From contig SHNF01000009.1 in NCBI GenBank assembly GCA_004295085.1, positions 744,001 to 808,000 of the forward strand: a stretch of 64,000 nucleotides of DNA, given 5' to 3'. Shown piece by piece: positions 14,578 to 25,000 of the stretch. Each line of letters starts with the position of its first letter. Within the stretch, counting starts at the first letter, position 1. The DNA is from Planctomycetota bacterium (lineage in GTDB: Bacteria; Planctomycetota; UBA1135). A program made the translations under genes and the position numbers. The notes under the pieces were generated by a model that saw only the letters and a list, made by a program, of their open reading frames with translations, was not told where the DNA came from and searched no databases.

Positions 14578-17157
14578 ATGCTGACCAGCCTGCTGCTGGC
14601 CTTCTCGCCCCAGGATGATCCGGGGATCGCTTCGTCCATCAAGGAGATCTACGTGGTGGAGATGAGCCACTGCGACATCGGGTTCACGGACCCGCCGTCG
14701 GTGGTGGAGCAGCAGAGTCATGAGCACATCGTGCACGCGTTGAACGCGGCCGACGCCCGCCCGGCCTACAAGTTCACCGTCGAGTCGGCCTGGCAGCTCG
14801 AGCAGTTCGATCGGCGCGCGTCCGCGGGCGACAAGAACCGGCTGCGGGCGCGCCTTGCCGAGGGCCGCTTCGCGCTGGGGGGAGGCTACTGCAATGCCCA
14901 TAGCGCGCTGTGGAGCGAGGAAGAGATGCATCGCTTCGTGCGTCCGGCGTACGACCTGGCGCGCAGCTACGGCGCGGCCGTGGACACCGCGGTCGGGGAC
15001 GACGTGCCGGGCTTCAGCCTGGCGTATCCGCGCGTGCTGAGCGGCTCCGGCGTGCAGTACCTGCTGCTCGGTGCCAACGACTTCATCGGCGGCAAGCCCA
15101 GCATCCCGCTGGCGGACCGCCCTTACTGGTGGGAGGCGCGCGACGGCTCGCGCGTGCTCACGTGGCTGTGCTACGGCAGCTACGCCGAGGGCTACGACCA
15201 GTGGGGCATGCTGACGCTGAACATGATGTACAACCGCCTCGGGGCGCGCCTGCCGGAGTTCGAGGCCGCCGGGTATCCCTACGACGCGGTGCTGGTCATG
15301 CGCGGCTTCGACAACGCCGACGCCGGTACCGGCATGGCCGACCTGGCGGCGCAGTGGAACTCCACGTACCAGAATCCGAAGATCATCCTGGCCACGCCGG
15401 CGGATTTCTTCCGCCACATCACGGGCAAGTACGGCACCGGCTTCCCGGTGTACCGCGGCGACGCCAGCGGCCACTGGGAGAGCGTGAGCACGGTGACGCC
15501 GGCGACCGACTCCATCGCCCGGCGCGCCACCGCCGTGTTGCCGGACCTGGAAGCCCTGTGGAGCTTCGCGCACTCCGCCGCGGGCGCTGCGTATCCCGGC
15601 GCCGATTTCCGCGCCGCCTGGGACCTCTCGATGGTGTTCGACGAGCATTCCGGCGGCGGCATGCCCTGGCCCGGATACATGACGCTGGGCGAGGCCAACC
15701 AGCAGAACAACGAGTTCGTCGGCTATGCCACGGAGCTGGCCGGGAGCGTGTCCGGCCTGCGCGCCGGCGCGCTGGCCCTGGCCGGGCCGCACATGGTTCC
15801 CGCCGGGGAGTCCGGGCTGGTGCTGTACAACCTGCTCGGCGCGGACTTCGACGGCGTCGTGGAGGTGGACGCCGGCGCGCCGCAGCCGGCCGACCTGCGC
15901 CTGGCGGACCCCGACGGCGGCCCGGACGCCCGGTTCCGCTGGGCCAGGGCCGACCGCTCGACGCTGGCCTTGCGCGCCCAGGTGCCGGCGCGCGGCTGGC
16001 GCCGCTGGCGCGTGGCCGGAGGCGGCTCCACGCCGGCGTATCCGGGCGAGCAGGCCGGGACCAGCCTCCCCGTCGGGAGCCTGACCTTGAGCGTGGATGC
16101 GGCCACGGGCACCGGCGTAAGCCTGCGCGATGCCGTCTCCGGCGTGGAATGGCTGGCCGACCACAACGGCCACCGCACCGGCGGCTTCGAGCGCGCCAGC
16201 AACACCAAGGCGTTCTTCGGCATCTTCAGCAATGCCGACCCGGCGGGCGTGAGCATCACGGTGGAGGATCCCAGCCCGGTGTACCGCGCGCTGCGCGTGT
16301 ATCACCCGCGCGGGGCCTTGCTGCGCGAGTATCGCCTGCACGAGAGCCCGGCGCGCCTGGACGTCATCGTCACGTTCCCGCGCGACGCACTGCCGCTGGT
16401 GCCCTACGACCTGAACTCGCAGCACTACTCGGTGGCGTTCACCGCCAACCTCGCCACGCCCAGCGCCTTCTGGGTGGACGGGCCCGACGGCCTGTACCGC
16501 CCCGGCGCCGAGAGCCTCCCGGGAACCGGCCTGGGGCACTTCGGGGCGTCCACCGGCGGCTACCTCGTCGGCAGTGACGGCCGCTGGCTCGCGGTGACCG
16601 CGCTGGACGGCGCCATCCTGAACATCGGCGAGGAGAACGGAGCGGCGCAGGCGACGGTGGAAACCGACGAGAAGACGATCAGCGCGCACATGATCTCCCA
16701 CGCCGACTTCGCGCAGCTCGTGGGGGGCGCCATCGTGCCCCTCGAGGCCGAACCGGGCTACAACGACCTGCGCTTCGAGTACCGCGTGCGCTTCGGCGAC
16801 GGTCCCGCGCCGGCGCGCGGTCTGCTGCGCCACGACCTGGCGCCCCCGCAAGCCGCCTGGGTCGTCTCCGGGGCCGCCCCGGCCGGCCTTCCGTCCTCCG
16901 CCACGTTCGCCGCCATCGCCGGGGCCGCCGCCGAGCTGACGGCGTTCAAGCGCAGCGAGGCCGGCGACGCTTACGTCCTGCGCCTGCGCGCCGGCTCCGC
17001 CGGCGGCACCGCGCAACTGCGTCCCGGCGTTCCCTTCGTCTCGGCGTGGAGCGCCGACCTGCTGGAGCGCGCGCAGGCGCAGCTCACCGCCGCCGGCGGC
17101 GAGGTGACGGTTCCCCTGCGTGCCAACGGCGTCGTCACCGTCCTGCTGCGCGACTGA
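14578..17157 (+). CDS. GH38-like glycoside hydrolase (alpha-mannosidase-type), exported
   Basis: About 859 residues. ATG 14578 gives a short hydrophobic leader (MLTSLLLAFSPQ); an in-frame GTG at 14566, right after the ybaK stop, is the alternative start. The N-terminal third has the GH38 pattern: EMSHCDIGF (zinc His and Asp), GGGYCNAHSALWSEEEMHR, VGDDVPGF (probable nucleophile Asp) and, later, VFDEHSGGGMPWPG (zinc-binding His region). The rest is beta-rich like the mannosidase C-terminal domains, ending in LRANGVVTVLLRD. GH38 enzymes release alpha-mannose by a retaining, zinc-dependent mechanism. The divergence from bacterial cytosolic GH38 proteins makes the exact substrate uncertain. It probably degrades glycans outside the cytoplasm. 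Convergent with the HEAT-repeat gene with no gap. Confidence 0.8.
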   Translation: MLTSLLLAFSPQDDPGIASSIKEIYVVEMSHCDIGFTDPPSVVEQQSHEHIVHALNAADARPAYKFTVESAWQLEQFDRRASAGDKNRLRARLAEGRFALGGGYCNAHSALWSEEEMHRFVRPAYDLARSYGAAVDTAVGDDVPGFSLAYPRVLSGSGVQYLLLGANDFIGGKPSIPLADRPYWWEARDGSRVLTWLCYGSYAEGYDQWGMLTLNMMYNRLGARLPEFEAAGYPYDAVLVMRGFDNADAGTGMADLAAQWNSTYQNPKIILATPADFFRHITGKYGTGFPVYRGDASGHWESVSTVTPATDSIARRATAVLPDLEALWSFAHSAAGAAYPGADFRAAWDLSMVFDEHSGGGMPWPGYMTLGEANQQNNEFVGYATELAGSVSGLRAGALALAGPHMVPAGESGLVLYNLLGADFDGVVEVDAGAPQPADLRLADPDGGPDARFRWARADRSTLALRAQVPARGWRRWRVAGGGSTPAYPGEQAGTSLPVGSLTLSVDAATGTGVSLRDAVSGVEWLADHNGHRTGGFERASNTKAFFGIFSNADPAGVSITVEDPSPVYRALRVYHPRGALLREYRLHESPARLDVIVTFPRDALPLVPYDLNSQHYSVAFTANLATPSAFWVDGPDGLYRPGAESLPGTGLGHFGASTGGYLVGSDGRWLAVTALDGAILNIGEENGAAQATVETDEKTISAHMISHADFAQLVGGAIVPLEAEPGYNDLRFEYRVRFGDGPAPARGLLRHDLAPPQAAWVVSGAAPAGLPSSATFAAIAGAAAELTAFKRSEAGDAYVLRLRAGSAGGTAQLRPGVPFVSAWSADLLERAQAQLTAAGGEVTVPLRANGVVTVLLRD

Positions 17158-19236
17158 TCAGAGCTGGTCGAGCACGCCCGTGCGGGTCCAGGGCTCGAAC
17201 AGCGTCGGCAGCGCCACGTGGTAGTTCAGGTCCTGGGCGAGGCGCGACCGCAGGGGCGGGAGCATCGGATCCAGCATGGGTCCCACCGCCTCCGCGGCGA
17301 CGGCGCGCGCCACCGGCTGCGCCTTGACGTCCGCCAGCACGCGCAGCAGCGGCTGCGCCGCCATGGGGTCGCCGAGATGCCGGAGTCCGAACGCGGCTGC
17401 GACCAGCGATGAGACCGGCGGAAGCTCGCCATGCGGGGAGTCCGGGACGCGGCGCGTCAGGCGGCCCAGGACAGTGGCGTCGCCGAGCAGCGCCAGCGCC
17501 ATGCCGGCGTCTCGGAGCAGGAGCGGCTGCTCGCCGGCGTCTTCCAGGACGCGGCGCAGGTCGTCCTGGGCCGCGTGCGCGTTCATCAAGCCCAGGCTCA
17601 GCGCGCAATGGGCGCGGAAGGCCTCGTCGCCGGGTCGCAGCAGGGCGCGGCGCAGTCCCGGCGCCGCGTCGTCGTAGCGCATGAGGCCCAGAGCCACGGC
17701 GCAGGCGCCGCGCTCCGAGGGCGAACGGGCGCGGTCATAGTGCTCGGCCACGGCGCGCGCCAGGGCGCTGGAGAAGCTGCCCTTGCCCGCGCGCTCGGAG
17801 CGGGTGCAGAGCACTCCCAGGGCCAGCGCGCACCAGGGCCGCATGCCGGTGGCGCCGCGGCGCATGTGCTGCAGGAGGAAGGGAATGACGCGCTCCTCGG
17901 CCAGCGCCGAGCCAGGGCCGCCGCTGCCGCCCAGGTAGGCCAGGGAGATGGCGGCGAAGGCGCGCACGCGCGCGTCGGAATCCTCCTGCGCGGCCGCCAG
18001 CAGGCCGGTGCACACGCGATCGGCGAAGGGTGATCCGGCGGTGACCAGCCGGCCCAGGGCCTGGGCGCAGGAGGCGCGGACGTCGGCGGCCGTGGTGGCG
18101 CCGGCCAGCAGCGCGCTCAGGCGGGCCACGGCGTCGCCTTGCGCGGCGTCGAAGCGGCCTCCGTCCAGGAGCATGGCCACGGCGCCCGGGAAGTGGGCGC
18201 GCACCGGCACCGGATGGCGCTCCGCTTCCAGCCACTCCAGCAGCCGCTCGGTCCAGTCCGACGGATCCGCGGGCTCCAGCATGCGCAGGGTCACCGCGCA
18301 CGCCGCCTGCAGCTCCAGCGGTGTGCGCTCCGGCGTGTCGAGCTGCGCCAGCAGCATCTCGCCGAAGTAGCGGTGCGCACCGGGGCTGTCGTTGCGGGCG
18401 GCGTGCAGTCCGAGCGCAAAGGCGGCGATGGTGCGCAGGCGCGGCGCCACCTCGCTGCCTTGCACCAGCTTGCGGCCGTTGCCGCCGTCCTGGAACAGCT
18501 CCAGAAGCCATTCCATCGCCTGCGGGTCGCGCCAGAGGCCCAGGGCGAGCACGGCAGCCTCGGCTTCGGCCGCCTGTCCACCGAGGCGCTGGCGCAACCG
18601 CGGCGCCACGGACCCCGGAGCCGGGGTCACGCGCGCCAGGGCCTTGAGGGCCGGCGGAACGGCGACGGCGTCGCCGGCGTCAAGGCAGGCTTCCAGCGCC
18701 TGCATGGCTTCCTCGCGCAGGAAGCGGTAGCGGTCGCCGGGCAGGTCCTCGGGGCGGGCGCTCGCGGAGATGGCCGAGACGCCGGTAACCGGGGTTGACA
18801 CCGCTTCGGACACCGGCATGCCGACGTACGAATCCCGGTTCAATTCCCACCACACCTCCCAGGAGCGCCAGTCCTGCTCCGCATCCGCCGTGCCGGTAAT
18901 GGCGCTGGGAGCACAAGTAACAGGCACACAAGGGTTTGCGGATGTGGGGATGCCCAACGCGGCAGCCGCGGGTACGAATGCAGTCGTGACGGCGGGAGCA
19001 TCCGCCGACCTTGACGCGGGTGAGCCCGGCTGGCGCGGGGTAGGCGCAGTCGCGGTGGGCGGGGGGCGGTTCGGGGTTCCGACGCCGGTCCCCGGACCTC
19101 CACTGCCGCCCGGCGGGCAGCCGCCGACGGCTCCGCCTGAGGGCGGGTTGACCGGGCCCACGGTCGTTCCCTGGGCCGACAGGACGGCGGCCAAGCAGCA
19201 GGCCGCGGCGGGCAGGAGGAAGACGTAGCGCAGCAT
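17158..19236 (-). CDS. Secreted HEAT-repeat protein with proline-rich N-terminus
   Basis: A 692-residue exported protein. MLRYVFLLPAAACCLAAVL is a signal peptide. It is followed by about 100 residues rich in Pro, Gly, Thr and Ala with a few Cys (GGCPPGGSGGPGTGVG; NPCVPVTCAP), probably an unstructured linker. A conserved-looking motif WRSWEVWWELNRDSYVG (about residue 125) then leads into a long run of alpha-helical HEAT repeats to the end (for example RAFAAISLAYLGGSGG; ALGLWRDPQAMEWLLELF; ALGLMRYDDAAPGLRRAL). The W..WW..N motif before HEAT repeats is one I associate with planctomycete proteins. Such solenoids usually scaffold protein complexes. Partner unknown. It follows the UGA-interrupted thioredoxin gene on the same strand after 129 bases. 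Confidence 0.85.
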   Translation of the reverse strand: MLRYVFLLPAAACCLAAVLSAQGTTVGPVNPPSGGAVGGCPPGGSGGPGTGVGTPNRPPPTATAPTPRQPGSPASRSADAPAVTTAFVPAAAALGIPTSANPCVPVTCAPSAITGTADAEQDWRSWEVWWELNRDSYVGMPVSEAVSTPVTGVSAISASARPEDLPGDRYRFLREEAMQALEACLDAGDAVAVPPALKALARVTPAPGSVAPRLRQRLGGQAAEAEAAVLALGLWRDPQAMEWLLELFQDGGNGRKLVQGSEVAPRLRTIAAFALGLHAARNDSPGAHRYFGEMLLAQLDTPERTPLELQAACAVTLRMLEPADPSDWTERLLEWLEAERHPVPVRAHFPGAVAMLLDGGRFDAAQGDAVARLSALLAGATTAADVRASCAQALGRLVTAGSPFADRVCTGLLAAAQEDSDARVRAFAAISLAYLGGSGGPGSALAEERVIPFLLQHMRRGATGMRPWCALALGVLCTRSERAGKGSFSSALARAVAEHYDRARSPSERGACAVALGLMRYDDAAPGLRRALLRPGDEAFRAHCALSLGLMNAHAAQDDLRRVLEDAGEQPLLLRDAGMALALLGDATVLGRLTRRVPDSPHGELPPVSSLVAAAFGLRHLGDPMAAQPLLRVLADVKAQPVARAVAAEAVGPMLDPMLPPLRSRLAQDLNYHVALPTLFEPWTRTGVLDQL

Positions 19237-19365
19237 CAGCGGTTCCGTGGGGAGATGCGCGAAGATGGCAAAAGCCGTTCCGGGCGCCGCGGCGACGGCG
19301 CAAAGGGACTGGCGGAGCGCTCCCGCACGCTCCGCCGTGCCACCGCACGCATCGCGGGGATCATG

Positions 19366-20526
19366 CTAGGGACGGATCTCCGCCAGGAGCTCCATCACGG
19401 CCCGCTCCATGGCCTCGTCGCGCAGGTCCCGGAAGCGGATCACGCCCTTGTGATCCAGGATGTAGATGGTGGGCCAGCCGTGCACGTTCCATCGTGTCGC
19501 CAGCGGGCCGTTGGTGCTGCCGTCCACCGCCTGCCGCCAGGCGATGCCGTTGTCCTTCAAGATCTTCTGCAGGGACTCACGGTCCCCGTCGCTGTTGATC
19601 CCGATGAGAGCGAAAGGCTCGTCCTGCAACCGCTCCACCATCTCCTTCTCATGCGGGATCATCGCGCGGCACGGCCCTCACCAGAAACCCCAGAAGTCCA
19701 GGACCACGACCTTGCCGCGGTAGTCCGAGAGCTTGAAGGGCTGGCCGTGCTCGTCCTCGGCTTCGAAGTCCGGCGCCACCATGCCGATCTGCAGGTGGTC
19801 CAACTCGAACAGGTAAGCCTGGGCGCTCTGGCCATAGCTGGAGTCCGCGTGCTTTGCGCCGAGCTCCTCGAACAATGCGCGCGCCTCCCTGCGATCCTGC
19901 TCGCGAGCCGGGCTGTCCGCGCCGGCCTGGATGATGGCGCCTGCGCTCGCGCCTTCCACGGCGCCGGGCTGCTCCATGAGGATGGCGGCCAGAGTGAAGG
20001 TGGCGGCGGCCTGCACCAGCGCGTGCGGCGAACGCTGGCGGAGCTGCCGCATCGCGTCCTTGCTCCTGTTCAGTCCCAGGCTGTACCAGCCGTAGCGGAG
20101 CTGCCCGGCGAGCTTCTCCATGGCCGGGGACTGCATGTAGCCGGCGAGGAGCTGGTCGACGATCTCCCGGCCCCGGGCCTGGTCCTCGGCGCCGTTCGCC
20201 ATGCTCTGGACCTGGATCCATGCCTCCGCGGCCGCGTCGGTGCCGGCGGCTCGCCGCGCCAGGTCCTCGAAACGCGCCCGGTAGCGGGCGGTGGGGTTCT
20301 TCTCCGGGTCCGAGAAGAGCCGGGCCATCTCCTCCTGCGGCATGTCTTCGCGGAACTGCTCGTAGAAGGCCTGCTGGGCCTGCCGGAACTCCTGGCTGAG
20401 CTGCTGGAGCTCCGCTGCGTAGTCCGCTGCCTGTGCGCCGGCGCCCGAGGGCGCCTGCTGGGCCGCCAGCAGCGGAGGAACGGCCAGGAGCGCGAAGCCG
20501 AGGCCGAGTCTGCGGCATCGTTTCAT
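19366..20526 (-). CDS. Candidate selenoprotein: TlpA-like thioredoxin with in-frame UGA at the active site
   Basis: Read through one TGA (19678-19680), this is a 386-residue exported thiol-disulfide protein. MKRCRRLGLGFALLAVPPLLA is a signal peptide and residues about 35-230 are a helical domain. The thioredoxin-like domain begins IGMVAPDFEAEDEHG and GKVVVLDFWGFW. The next codon is TGA where the family has the first Cys of CGPC, followed directly by GPCRAMIPHEKEMVERL. The rest of the fold is intact after it: FALIGINSDGDRESL, RWNVHGWPTIYILD with the cis-Pro, and a final helix. A UxxC active site is a well-known selenocysteine position. Without readthrough the products would be a 282-residue protein stopping at the active site and a 98-residue remnant. 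A nonsense mutation or sequencing error is the alternative. A possible SECIS hairpin follows the TGA. Confidence 0.8.
19650..19677 (-). promoter_or_regulatory. Possible bacterial SECIS-like hairpin after the in-frame UGA
   Basis: In the mRNA, CGUGC (19673-19669) can pair with GCAUG (19654-19650), one pair being G-U. A bulged extension (G-C, G-C, G-C, A-U) leads to a small UGA apical loop about 17 bases after the UGA codon. A G-containing loop at roughly this distance is what SelB recognises in bacterial SECIS elements. The stem is short and interrupted, and in GC-rich sequence such pairings arise by chance, so this is tentative and rests on hand folding only. Confidence 0.35.
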
Positions 20527-20604
20527 GCCTGGGTCCTCCCGAGTCGGATGCGGCGCCGGGAATTCGGCGCCGGATCCAGTCTAGACGCGGCTGCAGCGCC
20601 GGCT

Positions 20605-20650
20605 CCGGCGGCAATCGCCGGAAACACGCGCTCAGCGTGTCACTATAGAG
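20605..20650. promoter_or_regulatory. Two inverted repeats and a TATAG box between divergent genes
   Basis: The 163-base gap between the UGA-thioredoxin gene (minus) and the secreted gene at 20690 (plus) holds CCGGCG-gcaat-CGCCGG (20605-20621), ACACGC-gctca-GCGTGT (20624-20640) and then cactatagagg. The TATAG is the only AT-rich box here and may be a -10 element for either direction. The repeats could be operator halves. No convincing -35 element is visible. Confidence 0.3.
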
Positions 20651-20689
20651 GCGACCCCTGCTCACCCCATCACCCGTTGCCCTGGCACC

Positions 20690-22093
20690 ATGAGCGCCCT
20701 CGTCCTTTCGTCCCTGCTGAGCCTGCTCAGCTCGACTCCCGCCGCCGGCCCGCAGGAGCCCGAGATCCCGGCCGTCATGACGCTGCCGGACGGCCGCGTC
20801 CTGCCGGCTCGCGATCGGCGCGACTGGGCCGCCGATCCCGCGGATGACCTCGCCACCCTCGATCCGGCGGCGCAGGAACAGCTGGACCGCCTGTTCGCGG
20901 CGTCCATCGTGCGCCGGGCGCAGGGCCGCGCGGTCCCGCCGACTGCGTCCGCGCGGCTGCAGTCGCTGGCGCAGCGCGCCGGCGCCGCCGTGGTGCCGCC
21001 TCCGCCGGGCGGCGTCGGCTACGGCTTCTTCTTCACCGAGGGCACGCTGAACTGGAGCAGCTCCACGGCTTCCTACCAGAGCATGATCGCGCCGCGCACG
21101 CCGGGCGGCGACGTCAACACCTGGCTGTACAACACCACCACAAACCGCAGCAACCTGGGCGTGGAAGCCTTCATCAGCTACTTCGCGCAGCAGGACTTCC
21201 ACTTCAAGGTGTTCGACTGGGCGCGTTACCCGGCGGCGCCGTGGCAGACCGATATCGTGTACGGAGGCCTGGGCGAGTACATCAGCTCGGTCCAGAACGA
21301 CGACAGCACGTACCGGCAGGAGCTGTTCGCCGTCAACGAGACCTTTCACGGCTCGGGCAACAACTGGACCAACCGCGTGTGGCTGGAGAACCGCGTGGAC
21401 GACGTGCTGGATCTCGTGTACTCGTACACCTATACGCTCTCCAATCCGAACCAGAACACTTACCAGACGGGCGATTACTTCGGCTCCTGGGCGCCCATCT
21501 TCGAGACTTTCCAGGACCACGACGGCAGCAACACGCCGATCGGCTGGAACGACTTCTGGCTGGTGCAGGACGGGGTCATGCGCGGTCTGACCACGGGCGT
21601 GAGCTACGCGCGCAATGACGATCCCGAGCTGTTCCCTCCGATCTTCCTGACGCCCAACAACGCCTGGGCGGTGGGCACGACGGCCGGCGAGCCCGCGGTC
21701 ACCGCCCGCGAGGCCGAGACCGGGCAGCACCGCATCGGCCAGCTCAACGGCGACGGCTGGATGGCGGGGCCGGCCCACGGCACCGGCCTCATGTTCCTGG
21801 GCCCGCCGTTCAACAACGTGCCTGGCGGGCGCAAGAACGCCGAGTTCCGCTTCAAGGTGGACTCCCTGACCGGCCCGGGCGGCGCGCTGGCCACCTACGG
21901 CGTGTATGACGCCACCACCGCGACCGTGGTGGCCCAGGACGACCTGTTCCTGAGCGACTTCAACGCCGCCAACGACTACGATCCGTTCCGCATGGACTTC
22001 AACGCCGTGGCCGGCCACAACTACAGGCTGGTGGTGCGCTCCTACGGGCTGGTGAACCTGACGCTGGACCGCGTGGCGCTGGTGAAGAACTAG
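20690..22093 (+). CDS. Secreted protein of unknown function, 467 aa
   Basis: No recognised family. A short hydrophobic leader (MSALVLSSLLSLLSST) is followed by AAGPQEPE, a pattern shared with other exported proteins in the window. Residues about 20-110 are helical and charged. From about residue 112 (GYGFFFTEGTLNWSSS) it is rich in Tyr, Trp, Asn, Gly and Asp (NTWLYNTTTNRSNLGVEAF; YTYTLSNPNQNTYQTGDYF), indicating a beta-sandwich or lectin-like extracellular domain. Its last part (GHNYRLVVRSYGLVNLTLD) resembles carbohydrate-binding or adhesin C-termini. The 3' end overlaps the tricorn protease 3' end by 4 bases. Function not assignable. Confidence 0.8.
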   Translation: MSALVLSSLLSLLSSTPAAGPQEPEIPAVMTLPDGRVLPARDRRDWAADPADDLATLDPAAQEQLDRLFAASIVRRAQGRAVPPTASARLQSLAQRAGAAVVPPPPGGVGYGFFFTEGTLNWSSSTASYQSMIAPRTPGGDVNTWLYNTTTNRSNLGVEAFISYFAQQDFHFKVFDWARYPAAPWQTDIVYGGLGEYISSVQNDDSTYRQELFAVNETFHGSGNNWTNRVWLENRVDDVLDLVYSYTYTLSNPNQNTYQTGDYFGSWAPIFETFQDHDGSNTPIGWNDFWLVQDGVMRGLTTGVSYARNDDPELFPPIFLTPNNAWAVGTTAGEPAVTAREAETGQHRIGQLNGDGWMAGPAHGTGLMFLGPPFNNVPGGRKNAEFRFKVDSLTGPGGALATYGVYDATTATVVAQDDLFLSDFNAANDYDPFRMDFNAVAGHNYRLVVRSYGLVNLTLDRVALVKN

Positions 22094-25000
22094 CGCACCA
22101 CCGGGGTCGGTCGCGTGCGCTGCGCCGGCGGGTGCTGCTGGAGCTGCTCGAGCACGATCTCGATGGCCTTGTCGAGCTGCGGATCACGTCCCTTCGCCAG
22201 GTCCGTGGGCGTGTTCTCCACCTCCACGTCGGGGCTGACGCCGCGGTTCTCCACGTCCCAGGCGCCCTTGGTGTTCCAGAACGAGAAGGTCGGCGCCGTC
22301 ACTTCGCCGCCGTCGACGAGCGGCGGGTTGCCGCTGATGCCGATGAGCCCGCCCCAGGTGCGCTTGCCGACCAGCGTGCCGGCGCCCATCTCCCGGAAGT
22401 AGTACGGGAAGGCGTCGCCGCCCGAGCCGGCCCACTCGTTGATCAGCATGACCTTCGGCCCGTCGTTGTACACGCCTGGAGTCTGGTAGGGCTCGAAGCC
22501 GCGCCGCGCCCAGAAGTTGAGGGGCTTGCGGTTGAGGAGCTCGACGAAACGGTCCGGGATCATGCCGCCGCTGTTCCAGCGCTCGTCGATGACGAAGGCC
22601 GGCTTGTCCACCTGCGCCAGGAACTGGCGCACCAGGTCGTTGAGCCCTTGCTCGCCGGTGCTGCGCACGTACACGTAGCCGACGCGGCCGCCGGTCCGCT
22701 CCGCCACCGACTCGCGCTGCTCGCGGACCCACTGGTCGTGGCGCAGCTCGGATTCATCGCCGATGGGCCGGACCAGGAACTCGCGCCGGTCGCTCCCGTC
22801 CGGACTGGCCGCCACGGCCACGCGGACCGGCTCGCCGGCCATTCCCTCGAAGTGCGCGAACGGCGGCAGCGGGGCCGCCACCGTGCGTCCCTCCACCTCC
22901 AGCAGGTAGTCGCCGGCGCGCACGTCCACGCCGGCCTGGCGCAGCGGCGCCGCGCCGCGTCCCGGCTCGCCCGCGTAGATCTTGCTGATGCGGTAGCGGC
23001 CGGAAGCCGGGTCCAGCTCGTAGTCGCAGCCCAGCAGGCCCACCGACACGCGCGGGGTCTCGGGCAGATCGCCACCGCTCACGTACGCGTGCGAGGCGCA
23101 CAGCTCGCCGATGAGCTCGCCGATCACGAAGTTGAGGTCGGCGCGGCTGGCCACGTAGGGCAGCAGGCGGGCATAGCGCTCGCCCACGGCCTTCCAGTCC
23201 ACGCCGTGCATGTTCTCGTCGTAGAAGAAGTCGCGCTCGATGCGCCAGGCGTCGCGGTACAGCTGCGCCCACTCCTCGCGCGGATCCACGCGCGCCGTCA
23301 TCTCGTCCAGGGCCAGGGTGTTCTTGCCCTTCTCCTGCCCCTCCTTGGCGTCCACGATGCCAGCCTCGCCGCCGTCGATGTAGAGCAGCTTCTTGCCGTC
23401 CGCCGTCAGCTCGTAGTCGGTGACGTCCTTGATGACGGTCTTCTCCTCGCGGTCCTCCAGGGACCAGCGGTAGATCGCGGGGTCCTTGCCCTCTTCCCGG
23501 CGCACGTACAGGACGCCGCCCTGCACGCCGCGCACGCTGCCGTACTGCGCCTCGGGCACGGGCAGGGCCACCACGCGCTCCTCCAGCCCGTCGAAGTCGA
23601 TGTCCACGCGCGGGACCTCCTTCTTCTTCTCCGGCTGGTCCTTCTCCTCCTTCTCTTCCTGCTGCCCTTCCTTCTCCTCCGCTGCGTCCTTCTCTCCGTC
23701 CTTCTTCTTCTCCTCTTCGTCTTCCCCATTCTCCTCGTCGCTCTCGGGAGCGAGCGGCGAAGCCACGTCCTTGCGCAGGGACATGGCGTACACGCGCATG
23801 CCGTTGCGGTAGGTGAAGCTGGAGTCGGGGATTCCCATGGTCGGCGACCAGTCGCGGAAGCTCGCGAACCACAGGTACTTGCCTTCCGGGTCGAAGGACG
23901 GCGATTGATCGCCGCTGAAGCCGCTCGTGACCTGACGCACCTGGCCCTGCTCCACGTCATACACGAACAGCGCGGTCTGGTAGTTCAGGAGGGAGCGCGC
24001 GTAGGCCAGCCAGCGCGAATCCGGTGACCAGCGGAAATCGCGGATCTCGTTCAAGGGATCGCGGTCCACCTGCACCGGCTCGCCGCCCTCGGACGCGATC
24101 ACGTACAGGCGCCCGTAACAGTCACTGAACGCGATGCGCCGGCCGTCCGGCGACCAGGACGGGTCGTAGCGCCAGCCGGCGCCGAGCTGCGTGAGCTGCC
24201 GCTCCTCGCCGGCGCCGTCGGCGGTGCGGACGGTCAGCTCGTACTCCCCGTTGCGGTCCGAGAAGTACGCGATCCACTTGCCGTCCGGGGACCAGGCCGG
24301 GTAGCGCTCGGCGATGCCGGAGGTTTCGGTCAGGTTGCGCACGCGCCCCTTCTTGGCCGGCAACGTGAAGATCTCGCCGCGGGCGCCGACTACGGCGCGC
24401 TTGCCGGTCGGCGACACGCCCCCGGACTCGACCCAGTCCTCCACCGACTTCAGGCGCGGCAGCGCCTGGGGCATGTCGTCGCGCACGGTGATGGCCACCG
24501 GCTGCACGCGCTCCGTGGCCAGATCGAGCAGGTACAGGCGCCCGCCATTCTCGAACACGATGGCGTCCGGACCCAGCGCCGGCCACACCACGTCGTACTC
24601 GTCGAAGTGCGTCACGGCCCGCACGCGCCCGCCGGCGCGCTCGTAGCAGTAGATGTTGCCCTTGCCGTCGCGGTCGCTCAGGAAGTAGATGCGGTCGCCG
24701 TGCCACATCGGGAAGCTGTCGCTGGCCTCGCTCGAGGCGATCGGCTTCGACGCGAAGCTGGCCAGGTCGAACTCCCACATGTCCGGTGCCATGCCTCCCC
24801 GATAACGCTTCCACGTGCGTGTCTCGGTGGCGATCGGCTGGAACACGATCTTGCCGCCGTCCGGGCTGAGCGCCCCCAGCTCCGCGATCTGCATGGGCAG
24901 AGGCTCGGCCATGCCGCCCTCCGCGGGCACGCGGAACAGCCGGCGGTAGCGGTACGTCGGGCTCAGGCGGCCGGAGCGGAACAGGAGCGAGCTCCCGTCC

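Noticed and set aside
12928..17016. 1362-residue open frame on the minus strand across ybaK and the GH38-like gene
   Set aside because: The translation is low-complexity and antisense to two genes with clear family motifs; GC bias produces such shadows.
19366..19662. 98-residue stand-alone thioredoxin-like gene
   Set aside because: It lacks the active-site CGPC segment and a start signal of its own; it is the part of the UGA-interrupted gene after the UGA.
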